Positions 10,913 to 20,378 of a stretch of 64,000 nt of DNA are shown in pieces. Under the pieces are notes generated by a model. That model was not told the DNA's origin and did no database searches. It saw nothing but the letters and a program-made list of their open reading frames with translations. Position 1 is the first letter of the stretch; each line of letters starts with the position of its first letter. Made by a program: the position numbers and the translations under genes. The stretch is taken from positions 186,001 through 250,000 of the forward strand of contig CAJNDS010002579.1 in assembly GCA_905221605.1 (NCBI GenBank), written 5' to 3'. This DNA comes from Symbiodinium natans (Eukaryota > Sar > Dinophyceae > Suessiales > Symbiodiniaceae).

Positions 10913-11175
10913 AGTGTTTAGGGTTGAGGGTTAGGGTTTATGGTTGTTTAGGGTTTGGGGTCAGGGTTTAGGGGTGTTTAGGTTTTTGATTGGGGTTAGG
11001 GTTTAGGGATGTTTAGGGTTTAGGGTTTAGGGTTCGGGTTTTAGGGTTTAGGGTTTGGAGGTTTCGGGTGTTGGGTTTATGTTTTAGGGTTTTAGGGTTT
11101 GGGTTTAGCGGTTTTTGGGTTTTTAGGTTTTGGGTTGGATAGGTTGGATAGGGCTGAGGCTTTAGAGACCTCGGA

Positions 11176-11264
11176 ACCCTAAACCCTAAACCCTAAACCC
11201 TAAACCCTAAACCCTAAACCCTAAACCCTAAACCCTAAACCCTAAACCCTAAACCCTAAACCCG
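11176..11264 (-). repeat. CCCTAAA tract
   Basis: About 12 perfect units. Confidence 0.9.
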
Positions 11265-11639
11265 ACCCCTTAAACCCTAAAGCGGTTCAAACGGGGGCAT
11301 GCCACCTTAAGGTTCGCAAATACTCACTACTCCGTAAGCTTCCCTAAGGCGTTCTAGGTACCTACCCCCCTTGAACCCCCCCCTCCCTCAAGAAGCCGAG
11401 AATAAAAGCCCTCAACCCCAAAACCCCTACACCTAAACCCTATAACCCCCTCAACGCCCTAAACCCCAAGCTCTAACAACTCTAAAAGCCCTAAACCCCT
11501 TGAACGCCCCACGCCCCTGAGCCCTTAAATCCGGAACCCTAACCCCTATTCCCTAAACCCGAAACCCTAAACCCTCAGCCCTAAACCCTAAACCCTAAAC
11601 CCTATAAATCCCTACAACCTCCTCAACCTCCAGCCCCAG

Positions 11640-11708
11640 GTGGCTTTTCCTTAATGATGGGCGCGGGTCTGGCAGCCTCTGCCTACGGAATCATCAGGCA
11701 GCTCGGCT
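11640..11708 (+). CDS. Exon-like island with membrane-helix character
   Basis: After CAGCCCCAG the frame reads GGFSLMMGAGLAASAYGIIR then QLG and runs into a TTTAGGG tract. It is small and hydrophobic. No family assigned. Confidence 0.4.
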
Positions 11709-11802
11709 TAGGGTTTAGGGTTTAGGGTTTAGGGTTTAGGGTTAGGGTTTAGGGTTTAGGGTTTAGGGTTTAGGGTTAGGGTTTAGGGTTTAGGGTTTAG
11801 GG
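11707..11802 (+). repeat. TTTAGGG tract
   Basis: About 13 units, two of them TTAGGG. Confidence 0.9.
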
Positions 11803-12170
11803 TCCAGGCTTCAGGGTTCAGCGTGCAAAGTTCAGAGTTTGGGGTTTTAGGGCGTGGTTGGGGTTGGCCCCAAACGGGTATAAAGCCAAAAGCCCCGAAA
11901 AACCCTGCTAAGACATTCCGAAGCCCCTACACCCTGAACCCTTAAGTCCTGAACAATAACCCTACATGGGCATTTCCCGAAAGAGGGGGTGCCCTTTTTG
12001 TACCCCAAGTAGCCCTAATTTCAGAAACCCCCACATCGTGTGCAGGGTTTAGGCCGCACAGGGCTCTGGATGTTTTGGAGGGCTTGATAGGTAGGGGCCT
12101 TCATATAAGGTTTTGGGGTTTAGGGGTTTTAGGGGTGCTTAGGGTATTTGGGGTTTCAGGGGGGGTTCAG

Positions 12171-12363
12171 GGTTCAGGGGTTCAGGGGTTCAGGGGTTCA
12201 GGGGTTCAGGGGTTCAGGGGTTTCAGGGGTTCAGGGGTTCAGGGGTTCAGGGGTTCAGGGGGGTTCAGGGGTTCAGGGGTTCAGGGGTTCAGGGGTTCAG
12301 GGGTTCAGGGTTCAGGGGTTCAGGGGTTCAGGGGTTCATGGGTTCAGGGGTTCAGGGGTTTGG
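12171..12363 (+). repeat. (TTCAGGGG)n octamer array
   Basis: About 23 copies of the octamer, a T-to-C plus extra-G variant of the telomeric unit. Confidence 0.9.
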
Positions 12364-12591
12364 GGTGTTTAGGGCTTTAGGGTTTAGGGGTTTACGGGGT
12401 GTGGGGGCTTAGGGGTTCAGGGTTCAAAGAGCAAAACCGTTTTATTGGGGGCTCAAAATGCTCCCAACACAAGCCCTCATATCGCAAACATCACCTGAGG
12501 GTGCCCGAAACCCTCGACCCAAAACCCTAAACCCTACAATTGAGCTCCGAAGAATGTCCCTGGTGGGCAGGACGGTAGCTTGGACAATGTA

Positions 12592-12740
12592 GGTTTAGGG
12601 TTTAGGGTTTAGGGTTTAGGGTTTAGGGTTTAGGGTTCAGTGTTCAGGGTTCAGGGTTCAGTGTTTAGGGCTTAGGGCTTAGGGCTTGGGGCTTAGGGCT
12701 TAGGGCTTAGGGCTTAGGGCTTAGGGCTTAGGGCTTAGGA
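12592..12740 (+). repeat. TTTAGGG then TTAGGGC array
   Basis: Six canonical units pass through TTCAGGG into about ten TTAGGGC units. Confidence 0.9.
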
Positions 12741-12837
12741 GGGAGGTTGAGGTTGCCTGAATGGTCAGTGCCCGAGAAGCGTTTTGGGTTTTGGGTTCCC
12801 CGTTACAAGACGGCGCCTCAAAGGAGGTTGAGGGCGC

Positions 12838-12934
12838 CCTAAACCCTAAACCCTAAACCCTAAACCCTAAACCCTAAACCCTAAACCCTAAACCCTAAAC
12901 CCTAAACCCTAAACCCTAAATCCTAAACCCTAAA
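12838..12934 (-). repeat. CCCTAAA tract
   Basis: About 14 units. Confidence 0.9.
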
Positions 12935-12935
12935 G

Positions 12936-12980
12936 GAGGCTGCTGATACCCAGCCAACATTCGCAGAGCTTGTCGTATAG
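12936..12980 (+). CDS. C-terminal exon fragment
   Basis: After CCCTAAAG the frame reads EAADTQPTFAELVV and TAG, a plausible protein end. It is too short for any assignment. Confidence 0.3.
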   Translation, partial: EAADTQPTFAELVV

Positions 12981-13251
12981 CTCTATGTCTTGTCATGCAC
13001 GTTGCTACCCTGAACCCTATAGTCCCCAAACCTTAAAACCCCAAAACCCTAAACCCTAAACCGCTAAAACCCTAGACCCTAAGCCCTAAACCTAACCCCC
13101 TCCCTCCAACAAAATAATGGCAATACTGCAAATATGATTCATAGTATCAATAGTCATCATCATAAGAATAAGAAGAATAATTAATAATATCAATACTAAC
13201 AGTCGTAGTATTGATAATACAATAGAATACTCCAAAACAAAACGAACGAAG

Positions 13252-13306
13252 GTACATCCTTTTCAAGCTGAAGAAGCCTTTCAAGTTCTTCCTGTGCCAC
13301 CACAAG
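13252..13306 (+). CDS. TIR-like domain exon a (FFLCHHK motif)
   Basis: This 55-nt exon reads YILFKLKKPFKFFLCHHK after a one-base phase carry, between acceptor ACGAAG|G and donor AAG|GTTCC. KPFKFFL(S/C)HHK is the first strand and loop of a TIR-like domain that I recall from many dinoflagellate proteins. Exons b and c continue it in the correct phase. Confidence 0.5.
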
Positions 13307-13539
13307 GTTCCAATGCCCTCCACGTGAAGGGTCTAGGGTTTAGGGTTTTCGGTTTAGGGTTTCGGGTTTAGGGTTTAGGGCTTACGGTTCAGGGTTTAGG
13401 GTTTAGGGTTAGGGCTCAGGGTTTGGGGTTTAGGGTTTCGGGTTTAGGGTTTAGGGTTTTTGAGAGCTTCGGAAGCCCTATGAACCTTAGTCCCTGAGCA
13501 GGGCGAGCTGCTGGGGGTTTTTTAGATCCTCTATTCTTG

Positions 13540-13610
13540 GGTTTCCCTCCCCCTCTCTATACTACCCACCCCTCCCCCCCCGCCCCCTCCGTTGCCCCCA
13601 TAATTAAGGG
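13540..13610 (-). mobile_element. Family-G TIR element fragment, reverse
   Basis: CTATACTACCCACCCC and TTGCCCCCATAATTAAGG are the reverse complement of the end and interior of the copy at 35013. Confidence 0.45.
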
Positions 13611-13690
13611 TGTTTACGGACTGCTGTTTCAAGCCTTTAGGGTTTTGGTGCTTCAGGTTTAGGGTTTAGGGTTGAGGGTTTAGGGTTTAG

Positions 13691-13942
13691 GACACTGCTG
13701 CCGGTGGCAATAAAGCCACCGCTGGTGGCCTTGCCAGCGGCAAGGGTGGCGAAGGCAGTGGCCAGGGTGGCCACGCCAGCAGTGGCAAGGGGGGCCCTGA
13801 TCCTCGGCCACCCATGCCACGGGAGTATTGGCTCAACCACACAAGCACATGGGGGCCACGCCGTCCGCTGCCCATCCCGCCCCGCAAGAGGCGCCGCGAG
13901 GAGTACCAGTATGAGCAGGTGGAGTGGATCCGCGACGAGTGA
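13691..13942 (+). CDS. C-terminal exon, Gly/Ala/Lys linker plus basic tail
   Basis: It starts right after GGGTTTAG|G, so a telomeric unit supplies the acceptor. 83 codons read DTAAGGNKATAGGLASGKGG, then a Gly/Ser linker, then PREYWLNHTSTWGPRRPLPI and PPRKRRREEYQYEQVEWIRD before TGA. PPRKRRR could be a nuclear localisation signal. No family recognised. It lies between TIR-like exons a and b and so would be nested in, or unrelated to, that gene. Confidence 0.55.
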   Translation, partial: DTAAGGNKATAGGLASGKGGEGSGQGGHASSGKGGPDPRPPMPREYWLNHTSTWGPRRPLPIPPRKRRREEYQYEQVEWIRDE

Positions 13943-14040
13943 GACAGGTGCCATGCATGTGTGCACTGCATACCAGTGTGAGAGGCTTCTTAATGCTCGG
14001 CAGCGCAGAGGTGCTTTGTTGCCCCTTTTTCTTTGGTGCT

Positions 14041-14098
14041 AGGTTCCTTTATGAACAAACCAACCCTGAAAGGGGTACCCCTATTTTAGTATGGTGAT
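14041..14098. mobile_element. Family-B TIR element fragment
   Basis: AACCAACCCTGAAAGGGGTACC then TTTAGTATGGT matches the right half of family B. The terminal CTACCAAG is missing. Confidence 0.4.
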
Positions 14099-14136
14099 TT
14101 AGAATTGGGTTCAGGATCTGGGTTGACGGTTTAGGG

Positions 14137-14232
14137 TTGGTTCTTTAAATTAGGATCCCTTTTTGAGTCCCCTGTACAATTCGCCCTGAAAACAACCCCA
14201 AAGGGGTCTCTAATTCAGAGAACTGGCAGGGG
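14137..14232. mobile_element. TIR element (family M)
   Basis: TTCTTTAAATTAGGATCCCTTT and AAAGGGGTCTCTAATTCAGAGAA are inverted partners about 60 bp apart. A related, worn copy lies at 53909-53967. Confidence 0.45.
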
Positions 14233-14735
14233 TATAGCAGTCAATCCTGGTAGGGACCCCAAACGCCAAATCCAGTTCCCCAAACCCCACCCTCAAACTA
14301 CAATTGGGGTGCTTAGAACCTTAGGGGCTGATAACCCAAGCCCAAAGAAGGTACACATTTTGTATATATAGCAGGATTCTATATAACCAAAAAGTTTACA
14401 GGTTACCTACCCAGTCCCTATGGGACTACTCGTTGGTAGGGCATGGGGTGGTAGGTCGGGAACTCCCTGGGCTTGCCTGTTTAAGGGTTTCGGGTTAGAC
14501 ACAGCAACCCTACGCGCTTTCTCTGGCTACTTAAATTCCGCCCAAAACTGGAGACATTCTTTCGTACCAATACTCCCCACCGAAATAAACTGCCCGAGGC
14601 AACTAAAGTCAAGTAGATAGCATCCGCTCGGCTCTAGATGGAATCTTAATCTGTGACCAGACAAGCCGGAACCGTGAACCCGCAGCGATGAGGTTTCGGG
14701 TTTGTGCTGAGGGTAGCACTTTCTTAATGTTGCAG

Positions 14736-14799
14736 GTTGCCACCGGAAGCTACGCCCGGCTGCTGAAGATGGAGTTGGACAAGTACGGCCGCTCGAACT
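14736..14799 (+). CDS. TIR-like domain exon b
   Basis: This 64-nt exon reads VATGSYARLLKMELDKYGRS then N, the first helix of the TIR fold, following exon a in phase 0. The acceptor is GTTGCAG|GTT and the donor is the canonical GTGAGTTT. It ends in phase 1, which exon c completes. Confidence 0.55.
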
Positions 14800-15266
14800 G
14801 TGAGTTTAGTTCGGATTTCAGGAGGTTGACCTCATGCGAGAAAAAATCAAGCTCTATGAACCCTAATCTATGGACTAAGTAGGGCTATATTGAAGCTCGC
14901 CCATATCCCATAAACCTAGTTTTAATTGTGCTTGCACGGGGCGCCCAAAGCCACCCGAACAAAAAAAAGATAAGCCACCCGTATAACACCCCCGAACAAC
15001 TCTACACGTTTGATTCTGATTGGGCACCCAGTCACCCCGAAAGTCACCCTTTCAATCCCAAAAACGTCCTACAAACCCAAAAGCGTTCCCAGAAGCTCAG
15101 GTCTTATTCCAGAAAACCCTTCGATCCAGAATTCTACCTTGTGCTTAAGGATTTTTCAAAGCCTTAGCCCGAAACCCGCAAACCTAAACCTATATTATAC
15201 GTCTAGCCCTACTGTTTAGCACCCTTGAACCTCCAAGTATAGCCCTAGACCTTAAACCCCAGACTA

Positions 15267-15430
15267 GGGCTTCGAACCCCCAAACCCTAAACCCTAAATT
15301 AGGGCTCGAACCCCTGAACCCCAAACCCTAAATTAGGGCTTCGAACCCCTGAACCCTAAACCCTAAATTAGGGCTTCGAACCCCTGAACCCTAAACCCTT
15401 AAATAGGGCTTCGAACCTTAACCCCCAATT
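15267..15430. repeat. Minisatellite, period about 35 bp
   Basis: Four to five copies of GGGCTTCGAACCCCTGAACC plus CCTAAACCCTAAATTA. Each junction creates CCCTAAATTAGGG, a palindrome joining C- and G-strand telomeric units. Confidence 0.8.
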
Positions 15431-15508
15431 CTGGTTTGGAACCCTTGAATCCTAAACCCTAAACCCTAACTTAGGCTTCGTACCCCTGAACCCTGAACCC
15501 CTGAACAG

Positions 15509-15569
15509 CCCGCGAAGGCTACAAGACCTTCATCGACTGTGACAACCTCCAGGCCGCAGGGCCACTAGG
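15509..15569 (+). CDS. TIR-like domain exon c
   Basis: It starts in phase 1 after CTGAACAG and reads REGYKTFIDCDNLQAAGPL. TFIDCDNL corresponds to the VFLDSDDL strand of TIR-like domains. It ends in phase 2 at CTAGG, and the following GTTTAGGG tract supplies the GT donor. Confidence 0.5.
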
Positions 15570-15708
15570 GTTTAGGGTTTAGGGTTTAGAGTTTAAAGGG
15601 TTAAGGGTTTAGGGTTTAGAGTTTATAGGGTTTAGGGTTTTGGGTTTAGAGTTTACAGGGTTTAGGGTTTAGGGTTTAGGGTTAGGGTTTAGGGTTTAGG
15701 GTTTAGGC
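15570..15708 (+). repeat. TTTAGGG tract within the TIR-like gene
   Basis: About 18 units with interrupted spacing. Its first GTTTAG is the proposed donor of exon c. Confidence 0.9.
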
Positions 15709-15990
15709 CAACACCGTACCAAGACAGCCCATCAAAATCAACCGTGCGTTTGCGTTTAGGGTTTAGGGTTAGGGGCTGGCGGGGGCTTTAGGGGTTCCCT
15801 AAGAATTGTGGAGCAGAGTTTTGGGTTTAGGGTGCAGGGTTATGCGTTTTAGAGCATTGTCTTGCCCCTCGATGCACCCCCAAACATGGCTCCTCAGTTG
15901 CTACACACCTTGTTGGGTTAGCTCCGAGCTTTTAACGCCTTATGGCAACCTGATTCCTAAACCCGAAACCCTAAACCCTGAACCCTGAGC

Positions 15991-16233
15991 AGCACCCATG
16001 AGGAAAGGGAACAAGCCAAGCTGGACCTGAAGGACCTCCTGGACCGGGTGAGGCAAGATCGAAGTGTCAACAACCGCACCAACAAGCAAGGCTCAGACAA
16101 GGCTGTGTATCTGTCCAAGGACAGGTACATGAACATCATGACCGATGGCATGGACCAGGCAAAGTTTTGCCCAGCAGCTAGCGATGCCTCCAAGCGATGG
16201 AAGCCTGCTCTTCATGTGACAGGAGTCATTAGG
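15991..16233 (+). CDS. Exon resembling a repeated transposon-type protein (DGMDQAKF motif)
   Basis: An open frame from a degenerate CCCTGAG acceptor reads STHEEREQAKLDLKDLLDRV ... DKAVYLSKDRYMNIMTDGMD, QAKFCPAA and LHVTGVIR. The D-G-M-D-Q-A-K-F segment and the following R-P-x-L-H-V-x-G recall an abundant transposase-like family in Symbiodinium; that match is from memory. It ends at CATTAGG|GTTTAG, a donor made by a telomeric tract. Confidence 0.45.
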
Positions 16234-16276
16234 GTTTAGGGTTTAGGGTTTAGGGTTTAGGGTTTAGGGTTTAGGG
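16234..16276 (+). repeat. TTTAGGG tract
   Basis: Six units directly after the 15991-16233 exon. Confidence 0.9.
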
Positions 16277-16401
16277 TTTTCTTGCTTCCTAGCAGTGCCC
16301 CCAAGGATCCGAACATGAACGCAAAGGTTTTGGCTCCTTGGACCTTGCGCAAGAGTCACTGCAGGAGGGCCGTCGCCGCCGGATCACCTCCTTGTCGAGG
16401 T

Positions 16402-16490
16402 AGGGTTTAGGGTTTAGGGTTTAGGGTTTAGGGTTTCGGGTTTGGGGTTTAGGGTTTAGGGTTTAGGGTTTAGGGGTAGACAAGGGTTTA
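16402..16490 (+). repeat. TTTAGGG tract
   Basis: Ten units; the last TTTAG|G is the proposed acceptor of TIR-like exon d. Confidence 0.9.
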
Positions 16491-16491
16491 G

Positions 16492-16522
16492 GGCAGTTTT
16501 TGAGATCATTGTGGACCTCCAT
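16492..16522 (+). CDS. TIR-like domain exon d (tentative)
   Basis: It follows acceptor GGGTTTAG|G inside a telomeric tract, starts in the phase left by exon c and reads AVFEIIVDLH, fitting the helix after DNL. GATACACC after it could be a GA donor; an in-frame stop follows at 16535. Confidence 0.35.
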
Positions 16523-16690
16523 GATACACCCATCTGAGATTGTATCTCCCAAGTAGTCGAACACCCTTCCGTCTCTCCTCGCACGGAGGACCCTGTAAGC
16601 CTTGCAAAGCCTATAAAACTAAATCTAAACCCGAAACCATGAACCCCTAACCCTAAACCGTCAACCCTCAACCCTAAACCATAAACCCTG

Positions 16691-16755
16691 AACCATGGAC
16701 CCTAAACCCTAAACCCTAAACCCTAAACCCTAAACCCTAAACCCTAAACCCTAAA
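16691..16755 (-). repeat. CCCTAAA tract
   Basis: Eight units. Confidence 0.9.
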
Positions 16756-16904
16756 TTCCCACCCGGCCTGCTTAGGCCGTACCCACCCTTTACAAGGGTG
16801 CCTGGACCCAGAAGATACCCGGCAGTGATGGACACCTTTCCTGGATGGACAATGGGTGGAGCCATTGAGGGCTCGTGTCGCCGCCAAAAACCGCTTGTTC
16901 AGGG

Positions 16905-17095
16905 GTTCCAGCCGCTCACCCCCCCCCCGGCCCCCCCCTGGCCCCCCACTGGCCCCCCCGCCCCCCCGCCCCGCCCGCATCTCCCCTGACCCCCCCTTTG
17001 GCCGCCCCCTCACGACCCTGGCCCCAAGGCGCCCCTTCCTGCCCCCCCCTACTCGCCCCTGGCCCCGTGGCCCTCCCCCCGGCCCTTCCCCGGCT
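16905..17095. repeat. C-rich polypyrimidine stretch
   Basis: Long C-rich run (CCCCCCCTGG and similar). Open frames on both strands here are composition artefacts. Confidence 0.8.
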
Positions 17096-17191
17096 TCGTC
17101 CTTTGTCTGCCCAAAAATGTTTGGTTTCATCGAGATTTGCATTGTTTTCATGGTGGGAATTGAGGGCGACAGCCTTAAACCCTAAAAGGTA

Positions 17192-17386
17192 GTGGTTTGG
17201 GTGGTGGCCTGTGAAAGCTCACAGCGGGCGGGGAGAAAGAACCCAGCACCAATGAAATTGTTGGATTACATTGAAAACAGATGCCTTCGCGTGACATGCC
17301 GCCCCCCCACACCCCCTGGGTGTGTAGGGGCGCCATTTACACATGGTACTTACTGCCGCTGCGCGGCGAGACGCCCTAAACCCTAA
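17192..17386 (+). CDS. Hypothetical exon
   Basis: A frame reads VWVVACESSQRAGRKNPAPM then KLLDYIENRCLRVTC and runs through a C-rich stretch into CCCTAAA repeats. KLLDYIENRCLRV is the most protein-like part. Low confidence. Confidence 0.25.
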   Translation: MVWVVACESSQRAGRKNPAPMKLLDYIENRCLRVTCRPPTPPGCVGAPFTHGTYCRCAARRPKP

Positions 17387-17530
17387 ACCCTAAACCCTAA
17401 ACCCTAAACCCTAAACCCTAAACCCTAAAGCCTAAAGCCTAAAGCCTAAACCCTAAACCCTAAACCCTAAACCCTAAACCCTAAACCCTAAACCCTAAAC
17501 CCTAAACCCTAAACCTTAAACCCTAGCCCT
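17375..17530 (-). repeat. CCCTAAA tract
   Basis: About 21 units, three AAAGCCT variants in the middle. Confidence 0.9.
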
Positions 17531-17544
17531 AAACCCTAAAACCC

Positions 17545-17635
17545 AAAAAGCCGCCGGCGCAAGGACTTGACCCGGCTCTTTGGACACGTGGGTCAAGATA
17601 CGGAGCTTTGGGCGCAACCAGGGCTGGGGAGGTTT
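17545..17635 (+). CDS. Exon-like island
   Basis: Two frames are open: KPPAQGLDPALWTRGSRYGA and RRRKDLTRLFGHVGQDTELW. It lies between a CCCTAAA tract and a TTTAGGG tract. The frame cannot be chosen by eye. Confidence 0.25.
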
Positions 17636-18159
17636 AGGGTTTAGGGTTTGGGTTTCGGGTTTAGGGTTTAGGATATTTTTTTGGGGGGGAGGGGGGGTGG
17701 GGCGGGGGTGGGGGGGGGTGGGAGGGGTGAGGGGTGGTGGGGGGGGGGGGATGGCTTGGGAGGCTGGGGTTCATAGGGGCTTTTAGGAGGGGTGTAGGGT
17801 TTAGAGTTAAGGGTTTCGGGTTCGGGGGTGTAGGGTTTGGGAGGTTCTTAGGGGGTTTAGGGTTTTGGAGGTTAGGATTTTGGGATTTCTTTGGGGTGTG
17901 CTTGATGTGTCGGTGTTCGGGGAGTAGGGCTGAGAGTTTAGGGTTCAGGGGTTTGGGGGGTAGGCGTAGGGATTAGGCGGTTGCAGTTTGGAATCCTTGA
18001 ATGATCATGCTATGTATCAACCAAAGCACAGTTGTACTTTTACTCCACTATTTCGACCATATTCGGGAAGTGGGTTAGAGGTGCTATGATAGGGTCAATT
18101 CCATTGTGAAGAACGTAATCCCTGACCACGTCAGCGCAGGGGGTGTTAGGGCTAGTCAG

Positions 18160-18229
18160 AAGACTCGTGACAAGGAGATGATGGTCGTATTCGGCAGCCG
18201 CGACGTCTTCACGAGAAAGTGGTGTCTAG
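18160..18229 (+). CDS. TIR-like domain exon e (VFTRKWC motif)
   Basis: It reads KTRDKEMMVVFGSRDVFTRK then WCL and ends at donor CTAG|GTGCAC. VVF.S.DVFTRKWC.G matches the core strand and following helix of the same TIR-like family. Exact 5' edge uncertain (AG sites at 18138, 18148 and 18158). Confidence 0.5.
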
Positions 18230-18782
18230 GTGCACTGCCCGTCCTTTCAGTTTCCAACTGTAGGTATGCAGGGTTTTTATGAGCCTAAGACTCTGATAGT
18301 GAAAGGACTCTTATGTTCGAGGCGTTCTTTTTTGCCGAAGGCAACGCTGCAAGAGGTTTTGGAGTGTATTTTGAGTGTCCCCGCGTGAAACGTCCCCTTG
18401 CAATAACATCAACTAGCCCAAAACTCACATGCAAGTACAGTGAATTTACCCCTGTGTCAGCTGCATGTTGGGGTCCATTTCGAGCTTTGGGGGGTTGAAG
18501 GGTCTTTAAGCTTAGAGGGTTTGGGGCTTAACGCTTCGGGGCCCTACTCCCCAAACCCGCCCAAGAAACCCCAAATCAAAAATCAAACATCTCAAAATCA
18601 AACATCCCAAACACCCTAAACCCTAAGCCCTTGAGTCTCTGACCCCCCCCTCAAAAAAAAAAGAAGAACAAAGGAAGACTTCCTTATAAAGGCTAATATG
18701 GGGATTGTTTTCTTACATTTTTTGGGGGGGTCTTATCCTAAGCAACTAGTACTCTAGATCCTAAACTTCGTAGAGACCCTTA

Positions 18783-19031
18783 GCCTGGCAGCAGCAAAAG
18801 AAGTCGTTGCTTGAGCTAGCCCACATGCCGCAAACAAACTACACCTGCTCCTTGGGTGGCACACAAGTCTCGGAAGCGACTGAGGTGAAATATCTAGGTG
18901 CGCCAGTTTCATGGCAGCAGCCCGTCAAAAGCAGCACTCCAAGACACACAAGCGCCAAGCACACGCCACGTGACAAGCTGAATACTGGGCACAAAGTCCG
19001 AGTTCACACCGCTTCCATACAGATGGCCTAG
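18783..19031 (+). pseudogene. Non-LTR retrotransposon reverse-transcriptase remnant
   Basis: The frame reads KKSLLELAHMPQTNYTCSLG then GTQVSEATEVKYLGAPVSWQ. The pattern (K..LLLAH.....F.DG..V....E.KYLG) is the segment after the catalytic YADD box in LINE-type reverse transcriptases. The catalytic part is absent upstream, and the C-terminal part decays after PVSW, so it is a short relic. Confidence 0.5.
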
Positions 19032-19189
19032 ACATGCCTAGACACACACTCCCTTGAGAAGTGACGTCCTCCAGCCATAAGACGCATGCTATGTTCATGT
19101 CTTCACAGAAGCTTGGGCATGAAAACGCTCTTATTCCTCTTGGAGCCGTTGATGAAAGACTAGGACCGGGAGTAGACCTCTTTTTTTTT

Positions 19190-19331
19190 AGGGTTTAGGG
19201 TTTAGGGTTTAGGGTTTAGGGTTTAGGGTTTAGGGTTTAGGGTTTAGGGTTTAGGGTTTAGGGTTCCCTTATTAAAAAATCTTAAAGCCAAAAAGGGTAC
19301 CCTGTTTAGTCCTAGGTTGCTCCCGGGTCTA
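19190..19331 (+). mobile_element. Family-C TIR element with its left part replaced by a TTTAGGG tract
   Basis: Eleven TTTAGGG units (19190-19264) lead without a break into GGTTCCCTTATTAAAAAATC, AAAGGGTACCC and CCTAGGTTGCTCCCGGGTC, the right two thirds of family C. Confidence 0.55.
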
Positions 19332-19627
19332 GAAGAGCATAGGTCAAACAACCCTACGGTCCTTACAGTAAGTCAGCTTGACGAGGACACCCTGCTCTTA
19401 CGTCACTTCTGAACGTGCGATCACTTCTTAACACGATTACGTTGACCATTACGCCGACCCTAAACACAAGAAACCCGCAAAGCTTTTAGGGAATAACAAA
19501 GATGCTACAGCAATCGCCCACTTCCACTTCCGTGTGACCTAAGCCCTAAACCCCAAAACCCGAAACCCCAAAAGCCCTAAACCCCAAAACCCTAAACCTA
19601 AACCCTAAACCCTAAACCCTAAACCAA

Positions 19628-19714
19628 AAAGGCGAGATCATCACGGCGAGGCTCCACGAAGTGCCCACGGTTCCGCGGCCTTTGAGACGTGTCGAAGGGC
19701 TCATGGGCCTTTAA
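19628..19714 (+). CDS. C-terminal exon-like island
   Basis: After CCAAAAAG the frame reads GEIITARLHEVPTVPRPLRR then VEGLMGL and TAA. Between a CCCTAAA tract and a TTTAGGG tract. Confidence 0.4.
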   Translation, partial: KGEIITARLHEVPTVPRPLRRVEGLMGL

Positions 19715-19721
19715 GGGTCCA

Positions 19722-19847
19722 GGGTTTAGGGTTTAGGGCTAGGGTTTAGGGTTTAGGGTTTAGGGTTTAGGGTTTAGGGTTTAGGGTTTAGGGTTTAGGG
19801 TTTAGGGTTTAGGGTTTAAGGTTCAGGGTTTAGGGTTTAGGGTTTAG
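19722..19847 (+). repeat. TTTAGGG tract
   Basis: About 17 units. Confidence 0.9.
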
Positions 19848-20012
19848 GGCTAGGGTCAAGGGTCTAGGGTCTAGGGTCTAGGGGTTGAAAAGGGTTTGGG
19901 GGCTCAGGGTTTATGGGTTTCCGTGCCGTAGGGCTTGAGGGATTTGCGGTTTTCAGGTTTCCAGGTTTTCGGGCTTTTGGGGCACTTGGGTTTAGGGGCT
20001 TCAAGGGTGGGC

Positions 20013-20084
20013 TTCTTAATAGCCCACTAAAACCAAGCCAAAAGAAGGGTGCCCTTATCGTAATATGGTTACTGGGCTACCAAG
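20013..20084. mobile_element. Family-B TIR element, internally deleted
   Basis: CTTAATAGCCCACT then AAAGAAGGGTGCCCTTATCG and ACTGGGCTACCAAG. The left interior is missing. Confidence 0.5.
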
Positions 20085-20277
20085 GCTTAAGAGGACTATT
20101 CTTAGGAAAATTTTTCTGAGGGCTTTCAGGGCCAGCCTAGACCCAGATCTAAACACAAAGCCCAAAAGCCCTAACTGGTTTAGGGCTTCAGGGTTTGACA
20201 AGTTTATGATTTTGGGGTTTAGGGGTTTAAGGTAACCCCTGACTTTGTTCAGGGTTGTCGGGTTTATAAAGATGGTG

Positions 20278-20378
20278 TTGGGATGTTCCCCACTTATACT
20301 AACAGTCCTTAAGAGGGATTGGTATAGGGGGGTATAATCCCTACTACGGACTGTCAGTATTAGAGGCTGTATATCCCA
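20278..20378. mobile_element. Family-A TIR element
   Basis: TTGGGATGTTCCCC...ATACTAACAGTCC and GGACTGTCAGTAT...ATCCCA: inverted ends about 30 bp long around a TAATCCCTA interior. Confidence 0.6.

Noticed and set aside
12075-12380. Open frames with repeated GFRGSGVQ
   Set aside because: They come from the TTCAGGGG octamer array.
16326-16341. Relic of the dinoflagellate spliced leader (TTTTGGCTC)
   Set aside because: Only nine bases match and the CCGTAGCCA part is missing.
16381-16393. GGATCACCTCCTT matches the 3' end of small-subunit rRNA
   Set aside because: The preceding bases do not match rRNA; a 13-base match in 64 kb is unusual but can be chance, and the piece reads as ordinary island sequence.
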